The position numbers were made by a program, and so were the translations under genes. A stretch of DNA of 61,208 nt from Mycolicibacterium flavescens (GTDB taxonomy: Bacteria; Actinomycetota; Actinomycetes; Mycobacteriales; Mycobacteriaceae). Below the pieces are notes generated by a model, which worked only from the letters and a program-made list of their open reading frames with translations, did not search any database and was not told where the DNA came from. The stretch covers positions 1-61,208 of the forward strand of contig NZ_MIHA01000028.1 in the NCBI RefSeq assembly GCF_001722335.1. The letters are read 5' to 3'. Position 1 is the first letter of the stretch, and each line of letters starts with the position of its first letter. This document shows positions 37,929 through 46,659 of this stretch, piece by piece.

Positions 37929-39082
37929 GGACCCAGCCAGCCGCCGATCCGGCGCAACGCCTCCTCGATGTCGCCGGTCGGCCCGGCGAACGACAGGCGC
38001 ACGAACGAACCGCCGCGCGCCGGGTCGAAGTCGATCCCCGGTGCGATCGCGACCCCTGTGTCGTTCAACAGCTTCGAGCAGAACGCCAGTGAATCGGTGG
38101 TGAGGTGGGAGACGTCGGCGTAGACGTAGAACGCGCCGTCGGCCGGGGCCAGTCGCTCGATACCCAGGCCGCGCAGCCCGTCGAGCAGAAGAAGCCGGTT
38201 CGCGGCGTAGTGGTGCAGCAGCGCATCGGACTCGGCGATCGAGTCGGGGTGAAACGCCGCCACCGCCGCGAGTTGCGGCAGCGTCGGCGGGCAGATGGTG
38301 AAGTTGCCGGTCAGCCGGTCCACCGCGCGGTGCAGCTCCTTCGGCACCAGAAGCCAGCCCAGCCGCCAGCCCGTCATCGCGAAGTACTTCGAGAAACTGT
38401 TCACCACAACGGAATCCCGCGAGGTGGCCCACGCGCAGCTGGTGGCCGGCGCGCCGTCGTAGACCAGGCCGTGGTACACCTCGTCGCTGATCAGCCGCGC
38501 ACCGGTGGATTCACACCACCGGGCGATCGCGGCGAGTTCCTGCGGCGGAATGACCGTGCCGGTCGGGTTGGCCGGACTGGCGACGATGACACCCTGCACC
38601 GGCGGGTCGAGCGCCTCGAGCATCTGCACCGTCGGTTGAAACCGGGTCTGAAGACCGCAGGGGATCTCGACAACCTCACACCCCAACGCGGACAGGATGT
38701 TCCGGTAACACGGGTATCCGGGACTCGCGATCGCCACCCGGTCCCCGACGTCGAAGCAGGCGAGAAACGCGAGCAGGAAGCCGCCGGAGGAGCCGGTCGT
38801 GATGACCACGTCGTCCGGGTCGACGGTCAACCCGTGCCGGTCGAGGTACTGGCCGGCGATCGCGGTCCGCAGCTCCGGGATGCCCAGCGCCACGGTGTAG
38901 CCCAGCACGGTGGTGTCCAAGGCTTCCTTGGCGGCCGCCCGCACCGCGGCTGGGGCGCCCGCGCTGGGTTGCCCGGCCGACAGGTTGACCAGGTCACCGT
39001 GGCTGCGCTGCCGCTCGGCGGCGGCCAGCCACACGTCCATCACGTAGAACGGCGGTATCCCGGACCGCAGCGAGACGCTCAC
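37925..39082 (-). CDS. aspB: Class I/II PLP aminotransferase, AspB-like
   Basis: A 385-residue fold-type I aminotransferase. VYHGLVYDG (preceded by ISDE), then NSFSKYFAMTGWRLGW with the Schiff-base lysine in SFSKYF, and SPANPTGT for PLP binding. The orthologue in M. tuberculosis lies at the same place next to fadE33 and is annotated aspB; its substrate is not settled. It is the last gene of the leftward fadD3-fadE31-32-33-aspB operon under KstR2, ten bases after fadE33, so a role in handling a catabolic intermediate is possible. Confidence 0.88.
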   Translation of the reverse strand: MSVSLRSGIPPFYVMDVWLAAAERQRSHGDLVNLSAGQPSAGAPAAVRAAAKEALDTTVLGYTVALGIPELRTAIAGQYLDRHGLTVDPDDVVITTGSSGGFLLAFLACFDVGDRVAIASPGYPCYRNILSALGCEVVEIPCGLQTRFQPTVQMLEALDPPVQGVIVASPANPTGTVIPPQELAAIARWCESTGARLISDEVYHGLVYDGAPATSCAWATSRDSVVVNSFSKYFAMTGWRLGWLLVPKELHRAVDRLTGNFTICPPTLPQLAAVAAFHPDSIAESDALLHHYAANRLLLLDGLRGLGIERLAPADGAFYVYADVSHLTTDSLAFCSKLLNDTGVAIAPGIDFDPARGGSFVRLSFAGPTGDIEEALRRIGGWLGP

Positions 39083-39092
39083 GCCTCCAACG

Positions 39093-40034
39093 CTAGAGCA
39101 CCTCGGATTCGAGCCGGCGCAGATGCTCCCGCGGCGGCCCGAGCAGCTGCGCGCTGCCGTGCGCGCGCTTGAAGTACAACTGGATGTCGTGCTCCCAGGT
39201 GATCGCGATGCCGCCGTGCATCTGCACCGCTTCGCCGGCCACCCGGGTGAACGCCTCGGTGGCGGTGAACAGGGCCAACGAGGCCGCTGTCGGCGACGGA
39301 GCCGCGACCACCTCGTCGACCACCGCGCGGGCGGACTGCACCGCGACGTACAGATCGGCCATCCGGTGCTTGAGCGCCTGGAAACTGCCGATCGGCCTGC
39401 CGAACTGCACCCGGTCCTTGGTGTACTGCACCGTCAGGTCCAGGCAGCGTGACGCGGCGCCGATCTGCTCGGCGGCCAGCAGCAGCGCGGCCGCGTCGGC
39501 GAGCCCCGGGTCCGCGCCGATGTCGGTGCTCTGCCGGCCTTCGACGCGGGCCAACCGGCGCGTCAGGTCCATCGCGTCCAGGCGGGTTGCGGTGAACTCG
39601 GTCCACCGGGTCAGCCGGTCACCGTCGGCGGCGATCACGACGTCGGCGACGTCGCCGTTGACCACGTAGCCGGGGTCGAAGACCACGGTGCCGACGCGGC
39701 TGCCCTCGGCGAGTCCCTCGAGTGCCTCGGCGTCGGGTTGGTCGGCCGCCAGCAGGGCGACCTCGGCGAGCGTGGTGCCCAGCAGCGGGGTCGGGACCAG
39801 CGCCTTGCCGAGTTCTTCGAGGACGACGGCCGCGTCGGCGAGCTCACCACCCGCGCCGCCGAGGTCTTCGGGCACCACCAGCGCCGCGGCGCCGACCTGC
39901 TCGCACAGCAGCGTCCACAGCGACTCGTCGTATCCGCGTTCGGACGCCATGGCCTCGCGCACCGCCGCCGGCGGGGCGTGCTTGTCGACGAGCGCGGCCA
40001 CGGTTTCGCGCAGCAGTTGCCGTTCTTCGCTCAC
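39093..40034 (-). CDS. fadE33: Acyl-CoA dehydrogenase FadE33
   Basis: A 313-residue acyl-CoA dehydrogenase, shorter than the classical 380. It has PEDLGGAGGELADAAVV, RVQFGRPIGSFQALKHRMADLY and MHGGIAITWEHDIQLYFKRA. In M. tuberculosis FadE31, FadE32 and FadE33 form mixed heterotetramers (FadE31 as partner of FadE32 or FadE33), acting on late C/D-ring acyl-CoAs. The GTG overlaps the fadE32 stop by four bases. Confidence 0.9.
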   Translation of the reverse strand: MSEERQLLRETVAALVDKHAPPAAVREAMASERGYDESLWTLLCEQVGAAALVVPEDLGGAGGELADAAVVLEELGKALVPTPLLGTTLAEVALLAADQPDAEALEGLAEGSRVGTVVFDPGYVVNGDVADVVIAADGDRLTRWTEFTATRLDAMDLTRRLARVEGRQSTDIGADPGLADAAALLLAAEQIGAASRCLDLTVQYTKDRVQFGRPIGSFQALKHRMADLYVAVQSARAVVDEVVAAPSPTAASLALFTATEAFTRVAGEAVQMHGGIAITWEHDIQLYFKRAHGSAQLLGPPREHLRRLESEVL

Positions 40035-40996
40035 AACGCCTCCAAAACGCGCCGACGATGGATGGTCGGATCACCCCACGCCGACCGCAGCGCCTGCACG
40101 CGCAACAGCCACAGCGACAGATCGTGCTCCTGGGTGAACCCGATCGCACCGTGTGTCTGCAGCGATGCGCGTGCGGCCAGCAGCGCGGCGTCGGACGCGG
40201 CCGCCTTGGCTGCGCTGACGTCGCGCGCGGTGTCGGAGGGACTACCGGCCCCCTGATCTGCCAGGGCCAGCGCCGCACCGTAGACCAGCGGACGGGCCAA
40301 CTCGACGGCGATGTGCACGTCGGCGAGCTTGTGCTTGATCGCCTGGTAGGTGCCGATCACCTTGCCGAACTGACTGCGCTGTTTGGCGTATTCGACCGAC
40401 ATGTCCAGCATCGCCTGGCCGGCGCCGACCAGTTGCGCGGCCGTCGCCAGCGCCCCGAACTCGTAGGCGCGCGCGACATCGGCCGGTCGGCCATCACCGG
40501 AGGTGTTGACGTCGAACAGCTTTCGGCTGGGGTCGACGGACTCGTGCTGGGCGCCGACCGCGGCCTCGCTCACCGCGCCGTCGCCGGCCAGCAGGATCAG
40601 CCCGGCGAAGTCGGCGTCGACGGCGCGCGGCACCTGCGGCGGCAGCGCGACGGTGGCGATGAGATCCCCGGCGGCCAGCGCGGCGCTGCGGTCGTCGTCG
40701 GCCAGCAGAATCGGTGCCACCGCGATGGATTCGGCGACGGGTCCGGGTACGCACCAGCGGCCCAGTCGTTCCAGAGCGACCGCCAGGTCGACGGGGTGCG
40801 CGTCGATGCCGTCGTACTTCTCGGGCACCAGGAGCGCGGTCACGCCGAGATCGGCCAACTGTCCCCACACCTTGCGGCCCGGCGCGGTGTCCCCGGCGGC
40901 CCAGGCCCGGACCGCGCCGGGCAGATCGGCGGCGCCGAGTGCGGCGTCGATGCTGGCGGCGAAGTCGCGCTGCTGTTCGTCCAGTTCGAAGTTCAT
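40031..40996 (-). CDS. fadE32: Acyl-CoA dehydrogenase FadE32
   Basis: A 321-residue acyl-CoA dehydrogenase with LLVPEKYDGIDAHPVDLAV, RSQFGKVIGTYQAIKHKLADVHIAVE and THGAIGFTQEHDLSLWLLR. FadE32 is needed for degradation of the methyl-oxo-octanedioyl-CoA (MOODA-CoA) stage of HIP catabolism. It lies between fadE31 (4-base gap) and fadE33 (overlap). ATG 40996 chosen; the frame extends upstream antisense of nothing conserved. Confidence 0.9.
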   Translation of the reverse strand: MNFELDEQQRDFAASIDAALGAADLPGAVRAWAAGDTAPGRKVWGQLADLGVTALLVPEKYDGIDAHPVDLAVALERLGRWCVPGPVAESIAVAPILLADDDRSAALAAGDLIATVALPPQVPRAVDADFAGLILLAGDGAVSEAAVGAQHESVDPSRKLFDVNTSGDGRPADVARAYEFGALATAAQLVGAGQAMLDMSVEYAKQRSQFGKVIGTYQAIKHKLADVHIAVELARPLVYGAALALADQGAGSPSDTARDVSAAKAAASDAALLAARASLQTHGAIGFTQEHDLSLWLLRVQALRSAWGDPTIHRRRVLEAL

Positions 40997-41000
40997 GTGT

Positions 41001-42125
41001 CTACTTTCGGGGGAGCCCCAGTAGGCGCTCGGCGATGATATTGCGCTGAATTTCGTTGGTGCCCGCATAGATCGGGCCGCCCAGGGCGAACAGCAGGCCA
41101 TCGGTCCAGTGGTCGGCGAGCTCGGCGTCCGCGCCGCGCAGGTCCAGCGCGGTCTGGTGGATCGCCACGTCGAGGTCGGACCAGAACACTTTGGTCACGC
41201 TCGACTCGGCGCCGAGTTCACCGCCGCCGGCCACCCGGGTCACCGTGCCGAACGTGTGCAGGCGGTAGGCCTGCGCCTTGATCCAGGCGTCGGCGACCCG
41301 GTCGGCGTAGGCGGGGTCGGGGTTCTCTTTCCACTGCGCGACAAGGCGTTCGGCTGGCGCGAGGAAGCGGGCCGGGCTGCGCAGCGACATGCCGCGTTCG
41401 TTGCTCGACGTGCTCATCGCCGCGCGCCACCCCTCGTGCACGTCGCCGATCACGTCGTTGTCGGGGACGAACACGTCGTCGAGGAAGATCTCCCCGAAGC
41501 CGGTGTCACCGCCGAGTTGCGCGATCGGCCGCACCGTGACGCCGTCGGCCTTGAGGTCGAACATGAAGTACGTCAGACCGCGGTGACGTTCGGCCTCGGG
41601 GTCGGAGCGGAAAAGGCCGAACGCGCGTTCCCCGAACGGGGCGCGGGAACTCCAGATCTTCTGCCCGTTGAGCAGCCACCCGCCGTCGGTCCTCGCGGCC
41701 GTGGACCGCAGCGACGCCAGGTCGCTGCCCGACTCCGGCTCCGACCACGCCTGGGCCCAGATCTCCTCGCCGCTGGCCATTTTCAGCAGGACGCGGTCGA
41801 GCTGTTCCTCGGTGCCGTGCGCGAACAACGTGGGGGCAAGCATCGAGGTGCCGTTGGCGCTCGCGCGGCCGGGTGCGCCGGCGCGGAAGTACTCCTCCTC
41901 GTACACCACCCATTGCAGCAGGCTGGCGTCGCGGCCACCGTACTTCTCGGGCCAGGTGATCACCGACAGGCCGGCGTCGAACAGCACCTTGTCCCAGCGG
42001 CGGTGCTGCTCGAACCCCTCGGCGGTGTCGTAGGACTTGGTGGGGAAGTTGTCCTTGTTCGCGGCAAGGAACTCGCGCACCTCGGCCTGGAAGTCGCGGG
42101 TGGCGTCGTCGAAACTCAGGTCCAT
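41001..42125 (-). CDS. fadE31: Acyl-CoA dehydrogenase FadE31
   Basis: A 374-residue acyl-CoA dehydrogenase with full-length architecture: TWPEKYGGRDASLLQWVVYEEEY in part (WPEKYGGRDASL), EPESGSDLASLRS, GQKIWSSRAPFGE for flavin contacts, and GGPIYAGTNEIQRNIIAERLLGLP at the C-terminus. It is the common partner of FadE32 and FadE33. The ATG at 42125 overlaps the fadD3 stop by one base. Confidence 0.92.
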   Translation of the reverse strand: MDLSFDDATRDFQAEVREFLAANKDNFPTKSYDTAEGFEQHRRWDKVLFDAGLSVITWPEKYGGRDASLLQWVVYEEEYFRAGAPGRASANGTSMLAPTLFAHGTEEQLDRVLLKMASGEEIWAQAWSEPESGSDLASLRSTAARTDGGWLLNGQKIWSSRAPFGERAFGLFRSDPEAERHRGLTYFMFDLKADGVTVRPIAQLGGDTGFGEIFLDDVFVPDNDVIGDVHEGWRAAMSTSSNERGMSLRSPARFLAPAERLVAQWKENPDPAYADRVADAWIKAQAYRLHTFGTVTRVAGGGELGAESSVTKVFWSDLDVAIHQTALDLRGADAELADHWTDGLLFALGGPIYAGTNEIQRNIIAERLLGLPRK

Positions 42126-43669
42126 CAGGAAGATCCAGCCCTCTCGCGCAGTATCGGTTTGACCACCTTGCCCCCGGGGTTCCGCGGCAGGACGTCGAGG
42201 AACTCGACCGAACGTGGCACCTTGAAGTTCGCCAGATGCTCCCGGGTGTAGGCGATCACGTCGTCTTCGTTGAGTTGGGCGCCGGGCTTGACCACGATGT
42301 AGGCCTTGCCGACCTCGCCGAGCCGCTCGTCGGGCACTCCGATCACCGCGGACTCCGCGACACCGTCGAGGCGGGCCAGCACCTGCTCGATCTCGGCCGG
42401 ATACACGTTGAACCCGCCGCAGATGTACATGTCTTTGAGCCGGTCGGTGATGCGCAGGTTGCCGTCGGCGTCGACCGCGCCGACGTCACCGGTGTGCAGC
42501 CAGCCGTCGGAGTCGATCGCCGCCGCGGTGGCTTCGGGGTCGTCGAGGTAGCCCAGCATCACGTTCGGGCCGCGCAGCAGCACCTCACCTGTGCCGTCAT
42601 CGCTCGGATTGGCAATGCGCAGTTCGAAATCCGCGATCGGTCGGCCCGAGGTGGTGGCGACGGTGACGGCGTCGTCGTCGGCTCGGCACATCGTGCCGAA
42701 CCCGTTCGCTTCGGTCAGGCCGTAGGCGGTCAGCACGATGTCGATGTCGAGTTCGGTCTGCATTCGCTCGATCAGTACGACGGGGATGGTCGCCGCGCCG
42801 GTGACGGCGAACCGCAGCGAGGTCAGGTCGTAGTCGGCGCGCCTGGGATGGTCCAGCAGGGTCTGGTAGATGGTCGGCGGACCGGGCAGCACGGTGATGC
42901 GGTGCTCCTGCACGGCGGCCATCGTCTTCTCGGGATCGAACGTCAGCTGCGGGATCAGGGTGGCGCCGGTCTGCAGGCACGCCAGGATGCCCGCCTTGTA
43001 TCCGAAGTTGTGGAAGAACGGGTTGATGCACAGATAGCGGTCGTCGCTGGTGAGTTGTCCGCATTCGGCCCAGGCGGACGGGGCGGCCAGCGACTGGCGG
43101 TGCGCGCACAGCGCGCCCTTGCTGCGGCCGGTGGTGCCGGAGGTGAACAGGATGTCGGACACGTCGTCGGGCCGCACCGCGGCGGCGCGTCGGTCGACGG
43201 CGGCCAGATCGGTTCCGGTCGCGATGAACTCGTCCCAGGTGCCGTCGGCCTTCTCGACCGGCACCCGCACCACGTCCCGCAGCTTCGGCAGGGCGGTGCG
43301 GTCGACGGAGGCCGCCTTGTCGGCACCGAGGAACTCGCCCGACGCGAACAGCAGCGGGGCTTCGGTGCGGGCCAGGATGTCGGTGGCCTCGCTGGCGGTG
43401 TAGCGGGTGTTGAGCGGGACGACGACGCCGCCCGCGTGGTGGACGCCCAGGCAGGCGACCACCCAGTGCCACGTGTTGGGGGACCAGATCGCGATTCGAT
43501 CGCCGGCTTCGATACCCGAAGCGACCATCGCGGCCGCAGCGCGGCGGACCTCGTCGCGCAGCTGGGCGTAGGTGAACGTGCGGTCGTCGGTGACCAGGGC
43601 CGGATGGTCGGCGAATCGGTCGGCGACGTCATCCAAGACCTGGGGAATGGTCCTTGGATCCGAAGTCAT
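42125..43669 (-). CDS. fadD3: HIP-CoA ligase FadD3
   Basis: A 514-residue acyl-CoA synthetase that activates the C/D-ring propionate HIP, committing it to the KstR2 pathway. Its product HIP-CoA is the KstR2 inducer. AMP motif LFTSGTTGRSKGALCAH at about 173-189, YGLTEANGFGTM, TGDVGAVDADGNLRITDRLKDMY in part (TGDVGAVDADG), and the catalytic lysine in PRNPGGKVVKP. ATG 43669 follows AGGGAG. First gene of the leftward operon; a KstR2 box is 18 bases upstream. Confidence 0.93.
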   Translation of the reverse strand: MTSDPRTIPQVLDDVADRFADHPALVTDDRTFTYAQLRDEVRRAAAAMVASGIEAGDRIAIWSPNTWHWVVACLGVHHAGGVVVPLNTRYTASEATDILARTEAPLLFASGEFLGADKAASVDRTALPKLRDVVRVPVEKADGTWDEFIATGTDLAAVDRRAAAVRPDDVSDILFTSGTTGRSKGALCAHRQSLAAPSAWAECGQLTSDDRYLCINPFFHNFGYKAGILACLQTGATLIPQLTFDPEKTMAAVQEHRITVLPGPPTIYQTLLDHPRRADYDLTSLRFAVTGAATIPVVLIERMQTELDIDIVLTAYGLTEANGFGTMCRADDDAVTVATTSGRPIADFELRIANPSDDGTGEVLLRGPNVMLGYLDDPEATAAAIDSDGWLHTGDVGAVDADGNLRITDRLKDMYICGGFNVYPAEIEQVLARLDGVAESAVIGVPDERLGEVGKAYIVVKPGAQLNEDDVIAYTREHLANFKVPRSVEFLDVLPRNPGGKVVKPILRERAGSS

Positions 43670-43686
43670 CGACGCTCCCTTAACAA

Positions 43687-43700
43687 AGCAAGTGCTTGGT
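43687..43700. promoter_or_regulatory. KstR2 operator between fadD3 and fadE30
   Basis: AGCAAGTGCTTGGT fits the KstR2 consensus AnCAAGnnCTTGnT at every fixed position. It lies in the 47-base gap and serves both divergent operons. Confidence 0.9.
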
Positions 43701-43716
43701 AGGTTAGCCTACAAGG

Positions 43717-44868
43717 GTGATTGAGGTCGAGGAGTTCCGGGCCGAGGTCCGTGACTGGCTCGCCGACAACCTCGTCGGCGAATACGCGGCGCTCAAGGGG
43801 CTCGGCGGGCCCGGGCGCGAACACGAGGCGTTCGAGGAACGACGGGCGTGGAACCAGCACCTGGCGGCGGCGGGGCTGACGTGCCTGGGCTGGCCCGAAG
43901 AGCACGGCGGCCGTGGGTTGACGGTCGCGCACCGGGTGGCGTTCTACGAGGAGTACGCGATCGCGAACGCTCCGGCGAAGGTCAACCACTTCGGCGAGGA
44001 ACTGCTCGGCCCGACGCTGATCGCCTACGGCACGCCCGAACAGCAGAAGCGGTTCCTGCCGAAGATCCTCGACGTCACCGAGTTGTGGTGTCAGGGCTAC
44101 TCCGAGCCGGGGGCGGGCAGCGACCTGGCGAACGTCGCGACGACCGCAGAGTTGGACGGCGATCAGTGGGTCATCAACGGGCAGAAGGTGTGGACGTCGC
44201 TGGCGCACTGGGCGCAGTGGTGCTTCGTCGTCGCGCGCACCGAGAAGGGTTCCAAGCGGCACGCCGGTCTGTCGTATCTGCTGGTGCCGCTGGAGCAGCC
44301 GGGTGTGGAGATCCGCCCGATCGTGCAGTTGACCGGCGATTCGGAGTTCAACGAGGTGTTCTTCGACGACGCCCGCACTGAGGCGTCTCTGGTGGTGGGG
44401 GAGCCGGGCGACGGGTGGCGGGTCGCGATGGGCACGCTGACATTCGAGCGCGGGGTGTCGACGCTCGGGCAGCAGATCGAGTACGCGCGTGAGCTGTCCG
44501 GGGTGGCGGAATTGGCGAAACGCACGGGTGCGGCGGATGATCCGTTGATCCGCGAGCGGTTGACCCGGTCGTGGGCGGGGTTGCGGACAATGCGGTCGTA
44601 TGCGCTGGCGACCATGGACGTCGAGCAACCCGGGCAGGACAACGTGTCGAAGTTGTTGTGGGCCAACTGGCATCGTGAGCTCGGTGAGATCGCGATGGAC
44701 GTGCTCGGCCGCGAGGGGTTGACCCTGACCGACGGCGATTTCGACGAATGGCAGAGGCTGTACCTGTTCTCCCGGGCCGACACCATCTACGGCGGCTCGA
44801 ACGAGGTGCAGCGCAACATCATCGCCGAGCGGGTGCTCGGCCTACCGAGGGAGGCCAGGCCGTCGTGA
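43717..44868 (+). CDS. fadE30: Acyl-CoA dehydrogenase FadE30
   Basis: A 383-residue acyl-CoA dehydrogenase with GYSEPGAGSDLANVATTAEL, GQKVWTSLAHWAQWCFVVAR and TIYGGSNEVQRNIIAERVLGLPRE. FadE30 dehydrogenates the propionyl side chain of 5-OH-HIP-CoA, the first beta-oxidation step after FadD3. It starts at GTG 43717, close to the KstR2 box (16 bases), and overlaps ipdF by four bases. Confidence 0.92.
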   Translation: MIEVEEFRAEVRDWLADNLVGEYAALKGLGGPGREHEAFEERRAWNQHLAAAGLTCLGWPEEHGGRGLTVAHRVAFYEEYAIANAPAKVNHFGEELLGPTLIAYGTPEQQKRFLPKILDVTELWCQGYSEPGAGSDLANVATTAELDGDQWVINGQKVWTSLAHWAQWCFVVARTEKGSKRHAGLSYLLVPLEQPGVEIRPIVQLTGDSEFNEVFFDDARTEASLVVGEPGDGWRVAMGTLTFERGVSTLGQQIEYARELSGVAELAKRTGAADDPLIRERLTRSWAGLRTMRSYALATMDVEQPGQDNVSKLLWANWHRELGEIAMDVLGREGLTLTDGDFDEWQRLYLFSRADTIYGGSNEVQRNIIAERVLGLPREARPS

Positions 44869-45653
44869 ACCTGTCAGAAGCTCCGAAAGAGATCGAGGGA
44901 CACGGCCTTCTGGCCGGCAAGGTCGTCGTGGTGACGGCCGCGGCGGGAACCGGTATCGGGTCGTCGGTGGCGCGCCGGGCGCTGGCCGAAGGCGCCGACG
45001 TCGTCGTCTCCGACCACCATGAGCGTCGCCTGGGTGAAACCCGCGACCAGTTGAGCGAACTCGGTATGGGCCGGGTCGAGAGCGTCGTGTGCGACGTCAC
45101 GTCGACCGCGCAGGTGGATGCGCTGATCGCGTCGACGACCGCGCGGATGGGGCGGCTGGACGTGTTGGTGAACAACGCCGGCCTGGGCGGGCAGACACCC
45201 GTCGTCGACATGACCGACGAGGAGTGGGACCGCGTCCTCAACGTCACACTCACTTCGGTGATGCGTGCGACGCGGGCCGCGCTGCGGTACTTCCGTGACG
45301 CCGGCCATGGCGGAGTGATCGTCAACAACGCCAGCGTGTTGGGTTGGCGCGCACAGCATTCGCAGTCGCACTACGCCGCAGCCAAGGCCGGGGTGATGGC
45401 GCTGACGCGGTGCAGTGCGATCGAGGCGGTCGAGTACGGCGTGCGGATCAACGCGGTCTCGCCGAGCATCGCGCGCCACAAGTTCCTGGAGAAGACCAGC
45501 AGCTCGGACCTGCTGGACCGGCTGTCCGAAGGCGAGGCGTTCGGGCGCGCGGCCGAGCCGTGGGAGGTCGCCGCCACGATCGCGTTCCTGGCCAGCGAGT
45601 ACTCCAGTTACCTGACCGGAGAGGTGATTTCGGTTTCCAGTCAGCGGGCCTGA
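44865..45653 (+). CDS. ipdF: SDR oxidoreductase IpdF
   Basis: A 262-residue SDR: cofactor motif TAAAGTGIGSSVARRAL at about 25-41, DVTSTAQV, NNAGLGG, Ser in NNASVLGWRAQ and YAAAKAGVMALT (YxxxK). Position after fadE30 matches M. tuberculosis IpdF, which interconverts the 5-keto and 5-hydroxy forms of HIP-CoA. GTG 44865 overlaps the fadE30 stop. Confidence 0.9.
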   Translation: MNLSEAPKEIEGHGLLAGKVVVVTAAAGTGIGSSVARRALAEGADVVVSDHHERRLGETRDQLSELGMGRVESVVCDVTSTAQVDALIASTTARMGRLDVLVNNAGLGGQTPVVDMTDEEWDRVLNVTLTSVMRATRAALRYFRDAGHGGVIVNNASVLGWRAQHSQSHYAAAKAGVMALTRCSAIEAVEYGVRINAVSPSIARHKFLEKTSSSDLLDRLSEGEAFGRAAEPWEVAATIAFLASEYSSYLTGEVISVSSQRA

Positions 45654-45656
45654 CGG

Positions 45657-45966
45657 TCAGGGCTTTTGCCGCTGATGGCGCCCATATGCTTGGCGCGGTA
45701 CCACCCACCGCTTGCTTGCGGTGTACGCGGCGAAGTAAAAGGCAGTGAATACGCCGACGGTTCCTATAGACAGTATTCCGAACTGTAACCGTTGGCCCGC
45801 CCCAACGGGCTGTGACATAACCGCATCGCGGTACCCGAAAGAGCCAGCCGCAAGTATCACGACAGCAGCCGCAATCACCGCGACCCGGCACCGCTGCAGC
45901 CGCTGCGAGGATGATGATCTTCGTCCGCCGCGAGAGTCGCCGCCGGGGGTGTGGCTCTTCGGTCAC
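45657..45966 (-). pseudogene. Small membrane protein gene, apparently frameshifted
   Basis: Reading left from GTG 45966, a basic start (TEEPHPRRRLSRRTKIII) enters a hydrophobic run ILAAAAAV and then becomes non-sense. The next frame gives IAAAVVILAAGSFGYRDAVM, a second hydrophobic segment (GILSIGTVGVFTAFYFAAYTA) and a basic tail ending at 45657. One extra base near 45885-45892 would join the two frames into a 102-residue two-helix membrane protein; the 310-base span is exactly one base too many. It lies between ipdF and kstR2, where M. tuberculosis has a PPE gene. No family recognised. Confidence 0.45.
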
Positions 45967-46015
45967 CGCTCATGTGTACCGATTGCTGGATGTTCCCGGT
46001 AGCGGCATTGTACTG

Positions 46016-46029
46016 AGCAAGCGCTTGGT
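46016..46029. promoter_or_regulatory. KstR2 operator upstream of kstR2
   Basis: AGCAAGCGCTTGGT matches AnCAAGnnCTTGnT completely and lies 15 bases before the kstR2 GTG, indicating autoregulation of kstR2-fadA6. Confidence 0.9.
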
Positions 46030-46044
46030 TGCTACCCTGTATCG

Positions 46045-46659
46045 GTGAGCGAGGCGGCCCGGACCAATCCGGTGAGCAGACGCGACGAGCTACTCGAGCT
46101 CGCCGCGACGATGTTCGCCGAGCGCGGGCTGCGCGCCACCACGGTCCGTGACATCGCCGACTCGGCGGGCATCCTGTCGGGCAGCCTGTATCACCACTTC
46201 TCCTCCAAGGAGCAGATGGTCGACGAGGTGCTGCGCAACTTCCTGGACTGGCTGTTCGGCCGCTACCAGGAGATCGTCGACACCGAGCCCAATCCGCTCG
46301 AACGGCTCAAAGGCCTGTTCATGGCGTCGTTCGAGGCGATCGAACACCGGCACGCCCAAGTCGTCATCTACCAGGACGAGGCCAAGCGGCTGTCGGGTCA
46401 GGACCGGTTCTCCTACGTCGACGAGCGCAACCGCCAGCAGCGCAAGATGTGGCTGGATCTGCTCAACCAGGGCGTCGAGGAGGGGTACTTCCGGCCCGAC
46501 ATCGACGTCGACCTGGTGTACCGCTTCATCCGCGACACCACCTGGGTTTCGGTCCGCTGGTATCAGCCGGGCGGACCGCTCACGGCTGAGGAAGTCGGCC
46601 GTCAGTACCTCGCTATCGTTCTTGGTGGCATCACTAGAGAGAAGGACCCCAATGCCTGA
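46045..46659 (+). CDS. kstR2: TetR-family repressor KstR2
   Basis: A 204-residue TetR regulator of HIP catabolism, induced by HIP-CoA. HTH region: LELAATMFAERGLRATTVRDIADSAGILSGSLYHHF (key parts TTVRDIADSAGILSGSLYHHF shortened to IADSAGILSGSLYHHF), then SKEQMVDEVLRNFLDWL. The effector domain ends with LVYRFIRDTTWVSVRWY. GTG 46045 is close to the operator. The last eight bases overlap fadA6. Confidence 0.93.
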   Translation: MSEAARTNPVSRRDELLELAATMFAERGLRATTVRDIADSAGILSGSLYHHFSSKEQMVDEVLRNFLDWLFGRYQEIVDTEPNPLERLKGLFMASFEAIEHRHAQVVIYQDEAKRLSGQDRFSYVDERNRQQRKMWLDLLNQGVEEGYFRPDIDVDLVYRFIRDTTWVSVRWYQPGGPLTAEEVGRQYLAIVLGGITREKDPNA

